Source: Gammaproteobacteria bacterium UBA4475
GTDB taxonomy: Bacteria > Pseudomonadota > Gammaproteobacteria > Pseudomonadales > Azotimanducaceae
Assembly (NCBI GenBank): GCA_002389265.1
Contig: DGOD01000066.1
Coordinates: 1-10,369 of the forward strand
Direction of reading: 5' to 3'
Length of the DNA stretch: 10,369 nt
The position numbers were made by a program, and so were the translations under genes. This document shows, piece by piece, positions 1 to 7,318 of this stretch. The notes beneath the pieces are model-generated. The model was not told the origin of the DNA, made no database searches, and saw nothing but the letters and a program-made list of their open reading frames with translations. Numbering within the stretch: position 1 is the first letter of the stretch; the number at the start of each line of letters is the position of its first letter.

Positions 1-1
1 T

Positions 2-952
2 TGCTGGGACTGGCCAACTTGGCAGCGCATTGTTGTCAACGTGCTAACGGTACTCCTTATCTCCACGCTATGGGCGGGTGGGCGATTACTATTGTTCATG
101 GCGATGACAGACGAGCGAGATCTTTGGGGCGACTTTGGTGGCTGGTGGTTCCCATCGATTTTTGTGTTTTTAGCGTGGGCCGCTTTGTATCATGGCATTA
201 AGTATCATCGTTTACTGCAAAGTGAGCACGAGCAGCTGTTGGTATTAGAGTCGCGTCAACGTCATGACGCCTTAAAACGAGCAGAAGCTGAGTCAGCGGC
301 TAGAGAATCTCAACTGCAACTATTAAGGTATCAGCTTAACCCACATTTTTTATTCAATACCCTCAATGCAATCAACGCCCTTATCTCAGCCGAACGCGCG
401 AATGATGCTAAGCCTATGTTATTGAAATTGAGTAATTTTCTGCGTTATTCCTTAGAGTCCGACGAGCAATTGACTGTCGAGCTAAGGCAAGAGCTAGACG
501 CCGCTTCACTTTATTTGGAAATTGAGCAGGTGCGATTTTCGGATCGCTTGACGCTGCATACCGACATCGACGACGGAATTGACGACGTCCAGGTGCCGAG
601 TCTGATTCTGCAACCTTTGCTTGAAAATGCCATTAAGTACGCGATTGCTCAGTCTGAAGAAGGCGGTGTAATCAAGGTCGCAGCGAATCTGAATAATAAC
701 ACGTTGGTATTAACCGTTGAGGATAGTGGCTCTGATGCAGTTCCGTTGAGTAAGGTGACCGACTCAGATTCAGACTCAGACGCAGGCACTGGCATTGGGC
801 TCGCCAATATAAAAGCGCGTCTACGCAATCTCTACGGTCGTCAGAGCAGCGTTGCAGTTGACCGTTCAATGCTGGGAGGTCGGCGAGTCGTCCTAAGCTT
901 GCCTGTACATCGCGGCACATTAGTTTTGGGAGAGCAGCGCTATGCTGGATAG
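2..952 (+). CDS. LytS/YehU-type sensor histidine kinase (5' partial)
   Basis: Membrane sensor kinase of the His_kinase (PF06580) plus HATPase_c class, which autophosphorylates on His and passes phosphate to a LytTR regulator. The frame is open to the left edge (it begins Cys-Trp-Asp-Trp at base 2), so the true start lies upstream; the first in-frame start codon, GTG at 41, is internal. Two hydrophobic segments (about 32-106 and 146-195 nt) are the last membrane helices of a sensor domain. A charged, probably coiled-coil linker rich in Glu, Gln and Arg follows (about 205-315 nt). The phosphoacceptor motif QLNPHFLFNTLNAI has its His codon at 344-346. The N box is PLLENAIKY (about 614-640 nt) and the G box GTGIGLANIKARL (about 788-826 nt). 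The D box reads EDSG rather than the commoner DNG. An acidic Asp-Ser repeat (761-781) sits in the ATP-lid region. The stop overlaps the next gene by 11 nt, indicating co-translation with its partner. The sensed signal is unknown. Confidence 0.93.
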   Translation, partial: CWDWPTWQRIVVNVLTVLLISTLWAGGRLLLFMAMTDERDLWGDFGGWWFPSIFVFLAWAALYHGIKYHRLLQSEHEQLLVLESRQRHDALKRAEAESAARESQLQLLRYQLNPHFLFNTLNAINALISAERANDAKPMLLKLSNFLRYSLESDEQLTVELRQELDAASLYLEIEQVRFSDRLTLHTDIDDGIDDVQVPSLILQPLLENAIKYAIAQSEEGGVIKVAANLNNNTLVLTVEDSGSDAVPLSKVTDSDSDSDAGTGIGLANIKARLRNLYGRQSSVAVDRSMLGGRRVVLSLPVHRGTLVLGEQRYAG

Positions 953-1730
953 GCTTCAGACGCTGCTTGTTGATGATGAGCCATTGGCTTTGGACAGTTT
1001 GCGATCGTTATTGAGCGCCGAGCCCGATATTGACATTGTCGCCAGCTGTCGTAACGGTAAGGAGGCGCTCCATAGCCTCAGAACCACTTCCATTGACCTG
1101 GTTTTTTTAGATGTGCATATGCCTGCAATCAATGGATTAGAAGTTGTTGCACAGTTACAAGCGGACGTATTCCCGATGATTGTTTTTGTTACTGCCTTTG
1201 ACAGATTTGCGCTCGAAGCCTTTGAATTAAATGCAGTAGATTATTTGCTGAAGCCTTTGGATCCTGCCCGTCTGCAGCTAACCCTTGAACGGGTTCGACA
1301 ACGGCAGCGTACTGAAACGCTATTGCATGATAAAGGTGCTGTTGTAAATGCAATGGGACACATGCAAGCAGGTCGTGTAGGCAACCTATCCGATGGCCGG
1401 ACAACGGAAACAACGAAGCTACCGATTAAAGATGGCAGCGACACTCATCTGATTGATATTAAGGATATCGATTGGATTGATGCTGCTGGCGATTATATGT
1501 GCGTTCATGTTGCTGGCGAGACGCATATTCTGCGTTCCACGATGAAAGAATTAGAGCGGCGTTTAAGCGGGCAGTTTGCCCGAATACATCGATCGACCAT
1601 TGCCAATATGGACAAGGTTCAGCGGGTTGTTTCCCTACCGAAAGGGGAGAGCCTACTTTATCTCTCTGGTGACGTTACCCTCAAGGTGAGCCGTAATTAC
1701 CGGGACGCTATGCGCCATTTACTCACTTGA
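942..1730 (+). CDS. LytTR-family DNA-binding response regulator
   Basis: Response regulator of 262 aa, the partner of the overlapping histidine kinase. The N-terminal receiver domain (about residues 6-120) has the acidic pocket D11-D12, phosphoacceptor D57 in FLDVHMP, T84 in FVTAFD and K104 in LLKPLD, so it looks fully competent. A variable linker (about 120-158) leads to a LytTR DNA-binding domain (about 159-262), recognisable from IDWIDAAGDYMCVHV, FARIHRSTIAN and the C-terminal LKVSRNYRDAM. This is the AlgR/YehT/LytR architecture, and these proteins usually bind paired direct repeats upstream of target promoters. The ATG at 942 is well supported: GGGAGAG at 928-934 lies 7 nt upstream inside the kinase gene. 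Targets cannot be read from the sequence; the receptor gene 214 nt downstream is the nearest candidate. Confidence 0.95.
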   Translation: MLDRLQTLLVDDEPLALDSLRSLLSAEPDIDIVASCRNGKEALHSLRTTSIDLVFLDVHMPAINGLEVVAQLQADVFPMIVFVTAFDRFALEAFELNAVDYLLKPLDPARLQLTLERVRQRQRTETLLHDKGAVVNAMGHMQAGRVGNLSDGRTTETTKLPIKDGSDTHLIDIKDIDWIDAAGDYMCVHVAGETHILRSTMKELERRLSGQFARIHRSTIANMDKVQRVVSLPKGESLLYLSGDVTLKVSRNYRDAMRHLLT

Positions 1731-1944
1731 AAATACGCCGACTCCTCGCCTGACTTGCTAGCACGGCGGTGCTCCTCGCAACTGGCAACTCGCCTCCTGT
1801 GCCGCTTTGTCGTAGCAATAGCCCGACTTGTCCTATTTCACGAGTGCTCCACGGTTCGCTGCGATATGGTCGGATAACCCAAATCTACACACAGATAACA
1901 ACTAAAAACACGCTAACCGGTCACTCACACAGAGAGAAAATAAA
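1731..1944 (+). other. Intergenic region upstream of the TonB receptor
   Basis: Non-coding gap of 214 nt, expected to hold the receptor promoter and any operator. A perfect 5-bp inverted repeat, AGCAC GGCG GTGCT, lies at 1760-1773 and is immediately followed by a GCTCCTCGCAA stretch. There is no T-run, so it is not a convincing terminator for the regulator gene. The last 60 nt are A-rich and lead into a weak ribosome site, AGAGAG at 1931-1936, 8 nt before the ATG. I could not identify a -35/-10 pair or LytTR repeats with confidence. Confidence 0.6.
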
Positions 1945-4932
1945 ATGCAAAAGAAACGTTTTCATAGAGCCCCCTTGGCTGCTGGGGTTGCTATTGCGGT
2001 GTCTTCCATGTTGGCGCAGGGGCAGACATCCCAGCCGGATCAAATTAGTGCAGATAACGCCGATTCCGGGATGGAAGAAGTCATTGTTCGAGGCATCCGG
2101 CAAAGTTTAGAGGCATCGGCAGACGTTAAGCGCTTTGACGCAGGCGTTGTGGATGCCATTACTGCAGAAGACATCGGTGCGTTTCCAGATACAAACCTCG
2201 CTGAAGCGCTTCAACGCGTCACTGGGGTGTCGATCGACCGGACTCGTGGTGAGGGCCAGTATGTCACCGTGCGGGGGTTTGGTCCCGCGTTTAACCTAGT
2301 GACGCTTAACGGCCGGCAGATGCCGACGACTGGAGGCACCAGTCGCTCTTTTGATTTCAGTAATCTTGCAGTAGAAGGTGTGTCGCGGGTTGAGGTGTAT
2401 AAGAGTGGTAAAGCCGATGTGCCGACTGGCGGTATCGGATCAACGATCAATATCGTTTCCACGCGGCCCTTGGAATCCCCTGGTTTTAACGCCACCGTTG
2501 CAGCATCAGCCATGCACGATACGTCCACAGAGGAAGGCGACGACTTCACTCCAGAAGTGTCATTGTTGATTTCGAACACCTTCTTGGACGATACGGTCGG
2601 TATCGCGCTAACGGCTGTCCGCCAGGAACGTAACAATGGTGCTGCTACGGGCAGCGTGGGCGGCTGGCGTTCCTTTACCGGCGATACAGACAACTGCTGG
2701 TGTAGTGCGCGTCCATCCGAATGGGGCGGTGTGCCCTACGATCTTGGAACGCAGCAGAACAGGCCTACAACCGCAGACGAGCGCTATTCAGTGCCGCAAA
2801 ATACTGGCTACGAGTTCGCAGAGTGGGACAGAGTTCGTACCAACGGACAGTTAACCCTTCAGTGGGCACCCTCTGAAGCGGTTACAGCGACGCTTGATTA
2901 CACGTATTCAGAAGTTGAGCTTGAGCGTACATTCACTAACTACTCTGCTTGGTATAACTTCGGTGGCCAGGAAACCGTGTGGGACGGCAAAAGTAATGCA
3001 TCACCCACTACCTACGCTGAGTTCAATGGTGGCGCTGGGGATTTCGCGATGGGGGCTGGTAGTGACGCCACAGTAGCGGAAAATAAGTCGGTGGGCTTCA
3101 ACATTGTATGGGACGCCACTGATCGTTTATCGCTGATGTTTGACTACCACGACTCAAGTGCAGAGCAACGTCCTGACAGTGAGTATGGTAGCTCTGCGCT
3201 GTTATCTATTGCCGCCTTCAGTCGTGACAAGACCACCACCTATTTTGATCGAGGCGACTTGCCGGTTTTGTCTTTAGACTTGTCAAATCCGCTCAGCCCT
3301 GACGATATGATCGTTACAGGTAGTGTTTTCGCTAACAACTATGCGCGCATGGATATAGAACAGGCCCGCGCTGGTGGATCCTTTGACTTTGACCCCGATG
3401 GGTTTGTCAAGAGCGTTGATTTCGGCGTTAGCTTCACCGAAGTTAACAATCGGTCTGCCAGCTCCGTCGTGCAGCGCGATGCATGGGGCGGGGTCACTCA
3501 ACCGGGTGCCATAGCAGACCTCATGACTGAGGTGTCCTCTGCAGGGCGCTTTGATGAGGTGTCAGGCGGAAATGATCCTGATCTCGTCACGAATTACTAT
3601 GCCTACGATATGGCCGCAGTTATTGAGCGTACCGAATCGCTCATGGCCAGTGGCGAAGCGACTACTTTTCAGGCCGCCGACATGGGGGATTGTGGCACAG
3701 GTTTGTGCGCCTCCAGCAATTACAGTGTAGACCGGCGCACCACCGAGGAGCAGACGGCTGCGTACCTGCAGTTGAATATGGGTTTCGACATGGGCAATGT
3801 CCCTGTCGCTATTCGCCTCGGTGTGCGTTACGAAGAGACAGACATTGACTCTCAGGCCCTCGCCCCTTTATACGATCGTATTGACTGGGTTGGCGGTAAT
3901 GAATTCAGTGCCATTCAAGGCAATGGTGATTTCACTGAACTGTCGGGTAGCTATGATAATTTATTACCTAACCTTGACATCAGGTTCGATCTGACCGAAG
4001 ACATGATTTTCCGGGCCTCTTTCAGTACGACCATGACACGCCCAAATTATGCAGATATTCAAGGGGGTCAAACGATCGATCAGTTGTTGCGTATCGATGG
4101 GGGTAATGGGTCGCGGGGTAACCCCAACCTAGAGCCTTTCGAGTCCGACAATATCGATTTGTCATTTGAGTGGTACTACGATGACGCGAGCTACCTATCT
4201 ATTGGTTACTTTACCAAGGACGTTACCAACTTTATTGGCTTTGCGGAGTTCAATGAGCCGCTCTTCAATCTGGCACACCCGGGCCAGGGTGCCTACGCGG
4301 ATGAAGCGCGTTCGGCATTGGGGTCAGGAGCTACTAGCGGAGAGCTCTACGACTGGATTCTTGCCAACAAGGCTGGATCTCCCGGTGTTGACACGGCCAC
4401 CGGCCGGATTTCGGGTCAGCCGGGCGACGAGCTCGCTAACTTCCGAGTCATAGCGCCGATCAATCAGGACGAGGATACGGTTGACGGTTGGGAAGTCAAT
4501 CTCCAGCATACCTTTGGGGATACTGGATTTGGGTTGATCGCCAACGCTACATTCGTCACTTCGGATACTGGCTACGACAACACTGATTTAACCCAACAAT
4601 TTGTTGTCGCAGGTATTAGCGATTCTGCCAACCTAGTGGGTTTCTATGAGAACGATCGGTTTTCCGTTCGAGTAGCCTACAACTGGCGAGATGACTTCCT
4701 AGCAGGCACTGGACAGGCGAATGTGGGAGGTATTCCACCCACTTACGTTGCTGCCTATGATCAGGTCGACATTGGTGCGCAATTTACGGTGACCGACAAT
4801 CTCAATCTGTTCGTTGATGCTATTAATATCACCGATGAGACGGTTTACGTCTATGGTCGAACAGATGACCAACCGTTATTTGTTGGTCAATCAGGACCGC
4901 GATATAATATAGGCGTGCGTTATACGTTCTGA
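1945..4932 (+). CDS. TonB-dependent outer-membrane receptor
   Basis: Outer-membrane active transporter of 995 aa that would use TonB-ExbBD energy to import a ligand. Residues 1-26 look like a Sec signal peptide: basic MQKKRFHR, a hydrophobic core, and cleavage near AQG-QT. The TonB box/N-terminal segment EEVIVRGIRQSL (44-55) is characteristic of the Xanthomonas/Caulobacter-type TonB receptors. The plug domain (about 62-178) includes AEDIGAFPDTNLAEALQRV, YVTVRGFG, LNGRQMP and GGIGSTINIVSTRPL. The remainder is a 22-strand-type beta barrel ending in YNIGVRYTF with the C-terminal aromatic residue used for Bam assembly. Length is typical for this subfamily. Two close cysteine pairs, C251/C253 and C583/C588, fall in probable loops. 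Characterised relatives import oligosaccharides, and the neighbouring GH3 gene fits that, but the ligand cannot be deduced. A strong terminator 26 nt after the stop ends the transcript. Confidence 0.96.
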   Translation: MQKKRFHRAPLAAGVAIAVSSMLAQGQTSQPDQISADNADSGMEEVIVRGIRQSLEASADVKRFDAGVVDAITAEDIGAFPDTNLAEALQRVTGVSIDRTRGEGQYVTVRGFGPAFNLVTLNGRQMPTTGGTSRSFDFSNLAVEGVSRVEVYKSGKADVPTGGIGSTINIVSTRPLESPGFNATVAASAMHDTSTEEGDDFTPEVSLLISNTFLDDTVGIALTAVRQERNNGAATGSVGGWRSFTGDTDNCWCSARPSEWGGVPYDLGTQQNRPTTADERYSVPQNTGYEFAEWDRVRTNGQLTLQWAPSEAVTATLDYTYSEVELERTFTNYSAWYNFGGQETVWDGKSNASPTTYAEFNGGAGDFAMGAGSDATVAENKSVGFNIVWDATDRLSLMFDYHDSSAEQRPDSEYGSSALLSIAAFSRDKTTTYFDRGDLPVLSLDLSNPLSPDDMIVTGSVFANNYARMDIEQARAGGSFDFDPDGFVKSVDFGVSFTEVNNRSASSVVQRDAWGGVTQPGAIADLMTEVSSAGRFDEVSGGNDPDLVTNYYAYDMAAVIERTESLMASGEATTFQAADMGDCGTGLCASSNYSVDRRTTEEQTAAYLQLNMGFDMGNVPVAIRLGVRYEETDIDSQALAPLYDRIDWVGGNEFSAIQGNGDFTELSGSYDNLLPNLDIRFDLTEDMIFRASFSTTMTRPNYADIQGGQTIDQLLRIDGGNGSRGNPNLEPFESDNIDLSFEWYYDDASYLSIGYFTKDVTNFIGFAEFNEPLFNLAHPGQGAYADEARSALGSGATSGELYDWILANKAGSPGVDTATGRISGQPGDELANFRVIAPINQDEDTVDGWEVNLQHTFGDTGFGLIANATFVTSDTGYDNTDLTQQFVVAGISDSANLVGFYENDRFSVRVAYNWRDDFLAGTGQANVGGIPPTYVAAYDQVDIGAQFTVTDNLNLFVDAINITDETVYVYGRTDDQPLFVGQSGPRYNIGVRYTF

Positions 4933-4958
4933 CCAATGGTGTTAGTGCTTCAAATGTT

Positions 4959-4986
4959 AAAAAGCTGCTCTCGGGCAGCTTTTTTT
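4959..4986 (+). terminator. Rho-independent terminator after the TonB receptor
   Basis: Perfect inverted repeat with core stem AGCTGC (4963-4968) and GCAGCT (4975-4980), a 6-nt loop TCTCGG, and flanking A-run and T-run that extend pairing to 10 bp and give a U-tract at 4981-4986. It sits 26 nt past the receptor stop and 54 nt before the halogenase A start. It therefore separates receptor expression from the downstream four-gene unit, or sets a read-through ratio. Confidence 0.9.
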
Positions 4987-5040
4987 ACATTTAAATACCA
5001 CTACACTTCTTCTTTGTTTAATGAGTGTCAATAGCTCCAT

Positions 5041-6573
5041 ATGAATACCCAAAGAATAGTTATCGTTGGCGGTGGGACTGCGGGTTGGTTGGCAGCCGCT
5101 CGCCTGGCTGCCGCGTTAACTGATAACGTGGTGGTTACCTTGGTGGAATCACCTACCGTCCCCACCATTGGGGTCGGTGAGGGTACCTGGCCTTCAATGC
5201 GCGCAACGCTTCAGTCTATCGGCATAACCGAGCGTGAGGTACTCAAGCACTGTGAGGCGAGCTTGAAGCAGGGCACACTGTTTAAAGGCTGGGTTAATGG
5301 ACAGGCTGATGACGAGTATATGCACCCTTTCAGTTTGCCCGCAGACTACGCATCCTTAAACCTTGCTGATTGGTGGCGTAGCCGCGATGACGGCCACTTA
5401 TTTTGTCACGCGGTGACGCCTCAGGCTGCCGTCGCGACGGCGAATAAAGCCCCTAAACAATTTGGCATGCCCGATTATGCGTTCGCACTGAACTATGGCT
5501 ATCACCTTGATGCGGGCAAATTTGCAGAATTACTGAAGCACCATTGTACAGAGCAGCTTGGTGTTATCCACATACGCGATGACGTGCTAGGGGTTGTTAG
5601 CGACGCAATGGGGGCTATTGAGCGAGTCGAGCTGGCGAATACTCCATCACTTAGTGGCGACCTATTTATTGACTGTACCGGTCAGAGGGCTTTACTCATT
5701 GGCGAACATTTACACAGTCCCTTTGAGTCCCTGCGTGATACCTTGCCAAACAACCGGGCGATAGTCACTCAAGTACCCTACGGTAGTCCCGATGACGAGA
5801 TTGCCTCCTGCACCCTGTCGACAGCACAAGCACACGGTTGGATATGGGATATTGGGCTGCAGAGTCGTCGAGGGGTGGGCTATGTTCATGACGCGGATAA
5901 GATCTCAGAGGACGAGGCGCGGGCAACATTGCTGACTTATGTTAGTGTCAGCACGACAGCTGAAATCACATCGTCGTTGACTACTCGCGTTGTGCATTTC
6001 GAACCAGGCTATCGACCTGAGCCCTGGCGTGGTAACTGTGTAGCGATTGGCCTATCGGCTGGTTTTATAGAGCCACTTGAAGCGTCGGCCTTGGCGATGA
6101 TCGAGCAAGGCATTACCACCTTGGTGGAAAATTTTCCGGCTAATAAGGAGTTACTGGCGCCGGTTGCTCGACTGTACAATAAAAAAATGACGGCGCACTG
6201 GGCCAGCATCCAAGATTTCTTGTTGCTGCATTACGCTCTGAGTCAGCGAGAGGATACTTCCTATTGGCGTGAGGCGAGATCGTTAGAGCGTTTGCCCCAA
6301 GGCCTGAAGGATAAGCTACTTCTTTGGCAGGTTCGTGCGCCGTACCACAGTGATGCTCCTAGGCTTGATGAACTATTCCCCGCGGCAAGCTATCAATACG
6401 TTTGGCTGGGTATGAACGGGCAGCTTGATCGCGTGTTACGGGGGGACTGTCATGACAGGAGCCTCGGCGCTGAGCGAATCGACCGGGTGCTCCATGACGT
6501 GCGAGAGAAAACCTTACAATTGACACAGGCGCTGCCGACTAACCGTGCGTTACTCAATGCGTTGACCCAATAG
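5041..6573 (+). CDS. Flavin-dependent halogenase-like protein A (Trp halogenase family, divergent active site)
   Basis: Member of the tryptophan halogenase family (PF04820), 510 aa, likely cytoplasmic. In this family reduced FAD and O2 oxidise halide, and HOX travels to a conserved Lys near the substrate. Visible elements are the Rossmann FAD motif IVGGGTAGW (8-16), GVGEGTWPSMR (45-54), the putative catalytic Lys K76 in CEASLKQGTLFKGW, DCTG (211-214) and IGLSAGFIEPLEASA (336-350). Two hallmark sites differ. The GWxWxIP motif reads GWIWDIG (266-272), losing the Pro. The Glu-Ser dipeptide near the isoalloxazine ring (E346-S347 in PrnA, from memory) is Glu-Ala (E347-A348). The ATG is fixed because the FAD fold begins within six residues, although the upstream ribosome site is weak. 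It is the first gene of the unit, with SapC 25 nt downstream. It could halogenate an unusual substrate or have become a different flavin enzyme. The substrate is unlikely to be deducible as tryptophan. Confidence 0.9.
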   Translation: MNTQRIVIVGGGTAGWLAAARLAAALTDNVVVTLVESPTVPTIGVGEGTWPSMRATLQSIGITEREVLKHCEASLKQGTLFKGWVNGQADDEYMHPFSLPADYASLNLADWWRSRDDGHLFCHAVTPQAAVATANKAPKQFGMPDYAFALNYGYHLDAGKFAELLKHHCTEQLGVIHIRDDVLGVVSDAMGAIERVELANTPSLSGDLFIDCTGQRALLIGEHLHSPFESLRDTLPNNRAIVTQVPYGSPDDEIASCTLSTAQAHGWIWDIGLQSRRGVGYVHDADKISEDEARATLLTYVSVSTTAEITSSLTTRVVHFEPGYRPEPWRGNCVAIGLSAGFIEPLEASALAMIEQGITTLVENFPANKELLAPVARLYNKKMTAHWASIQDFLLLHYALSQREDTSYWREARSLERLPQGLKDKLLLWQVRAPYHSDAPRLDELFPAASYQYVWLGMNGQLDRVLRGDCHDRSLGAERIDRVLHDVREKTLQLTQALPTNRALLNALTQ

Positions 6574-6598
6574 CCAACGCTGCTCCCAAGAGACTGTT

Positions 6599-7318
6599 AT
6601 GAGCGATTTTCAAATACTGAATAATGTTGATCACAAGGACCTTCGAGTGATTGAAGGGAGCCCCATGACCTATGGGGATGACGTTCATTGCTGTCCCGCT
6701 TATACCTTTGAATTTCGAGATATTCAAAGCAGCCTACCTTTATTACTACAAGAACACAGTGAAGGGGGCTTTATACCGGTTGCGCTAATGGGCTTTGAGG
6801 CGGGCGAAAATCTATTTATCGAAAGCAATACTTGGCTGTTAAACACCATTCCAGCGTTCATTCGCAAAGGCCCATTCTTGATAGGTACTCATGCGGGTGA
6901 TGATGATCAGCAAATTCGTCTGATGAGCGTAGATATGTCCAACCCTCGAGTGAGCCACAGTGAGGGAACTGCGTTGTTTCAACCTCTCGGTGGCCGAACT
7001 GACTATCTGGAGAAAACAGCAAATCTACTGGAAACACTGTTTGATGGTGCCGAACACACCAAGCGTTTTACTATGGCACTTGAATCTCTTGGGCTTATTG
7101 AATCGGTGACGCTAGACATCACATTGAAAGACGGCTCAAAAAATCAGCTTCTGGGCTTTTATACAATTAATGAAGAGGTGTTGCGAAAGTCGTCAGGTGA
7201 GCAGTTGGCGGCGCTCTCAGGCGAAGGCTTTTTGATGCCCCTGTTTATGATGTTGGCGTCTCACGCCAACTTTGCGGATCTTATTCAGCGTAAAGAACAG
7301 CGCGTAGTGACAACATGA
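6599..7318 (+). CDS. SapC-family protein
   Basis: Protein of 239 aa matching the SapC family (PF07277). The family name comes from an S-layer-associated gene and says little about function. Recognisable family features are the N-terminal MSDFQILNNVDHKDLRV, a central FIPVALMGFEAGENLFI (58-74), WLLNTIPAFIRKGPFLIG (79-96) with the conserved Pro-Ala-Ile-Arg...Pro-Phe pattern, ALFQPLGGRTDYL (125-137), and a C-terminal LLGFYTINEEVLRKSSGEQL followed by a Gly-Phe-Leu segment. No signal peptide or membrane helix is seen, so it is probably cytoplasmic. The ATG is preceded by AAGAGA at 6588-6593. The stop overlaps the start of the next gene as ATGA. SapC genes are repeatedly found with cupin-like and halogenase genes beside TonB receptors, which supports a shared but undefined role. 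Confidence 0.9.
   Translation: MSDFQILNNVDHKDLRVIEGSPMTYGDDVHCCPAYTFEFRDIQSSLPLLLQEHSEGGFIPVALMGFEAGENLFIESNTWLLNTIPAFIRKGPFLIGTHAGDDDQQIRLMSVDMSNPRVSHSEGTALFQPLGGRTDYLEKTANLLETLFDGAEHTKRFTMALESLGLIESVTLDITLKDGSKNQLLGFYTINEEVLRKSSGEQLAALSGEGFLMPLFMMLASHANFADLIQRKEQRVVTT

Noticed and set aside
1..201. 66-aa open frame at the left edge in frame 1
   Set aside because: Overlaps the open kinase frame, which encodes membrane helices continuous with the kinase domain.
1760..1773. Possible terminator after the response regulator
   Set aside because: Only a 5-bp stem and no T-run follows, so it does not meet the intrinsic terminator pattern.
1769..2110. 113-aa + strand open frame spanning the gap and receptor start
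   Set aside because: Overlaps the signal-peptide region of the receptor in another frame, has no recognised domain and low-complexity composition.
2211..2693. 160-aa open frame on the - strand inside the receptor gene
   Set aside because: Lies wholly antisense to a confidently identified TonB receptor, shows no recognisable domain and no ribosome site; a shadow of the coding frame.
2686..2710. Metal-binding motif in the receptor at Cys-Trp-Cys as proof of a siderophore or metal ligand
   Set aside because: Two Cys in a loop are not enough to assign a ligand; kept only as a low-interest observation.
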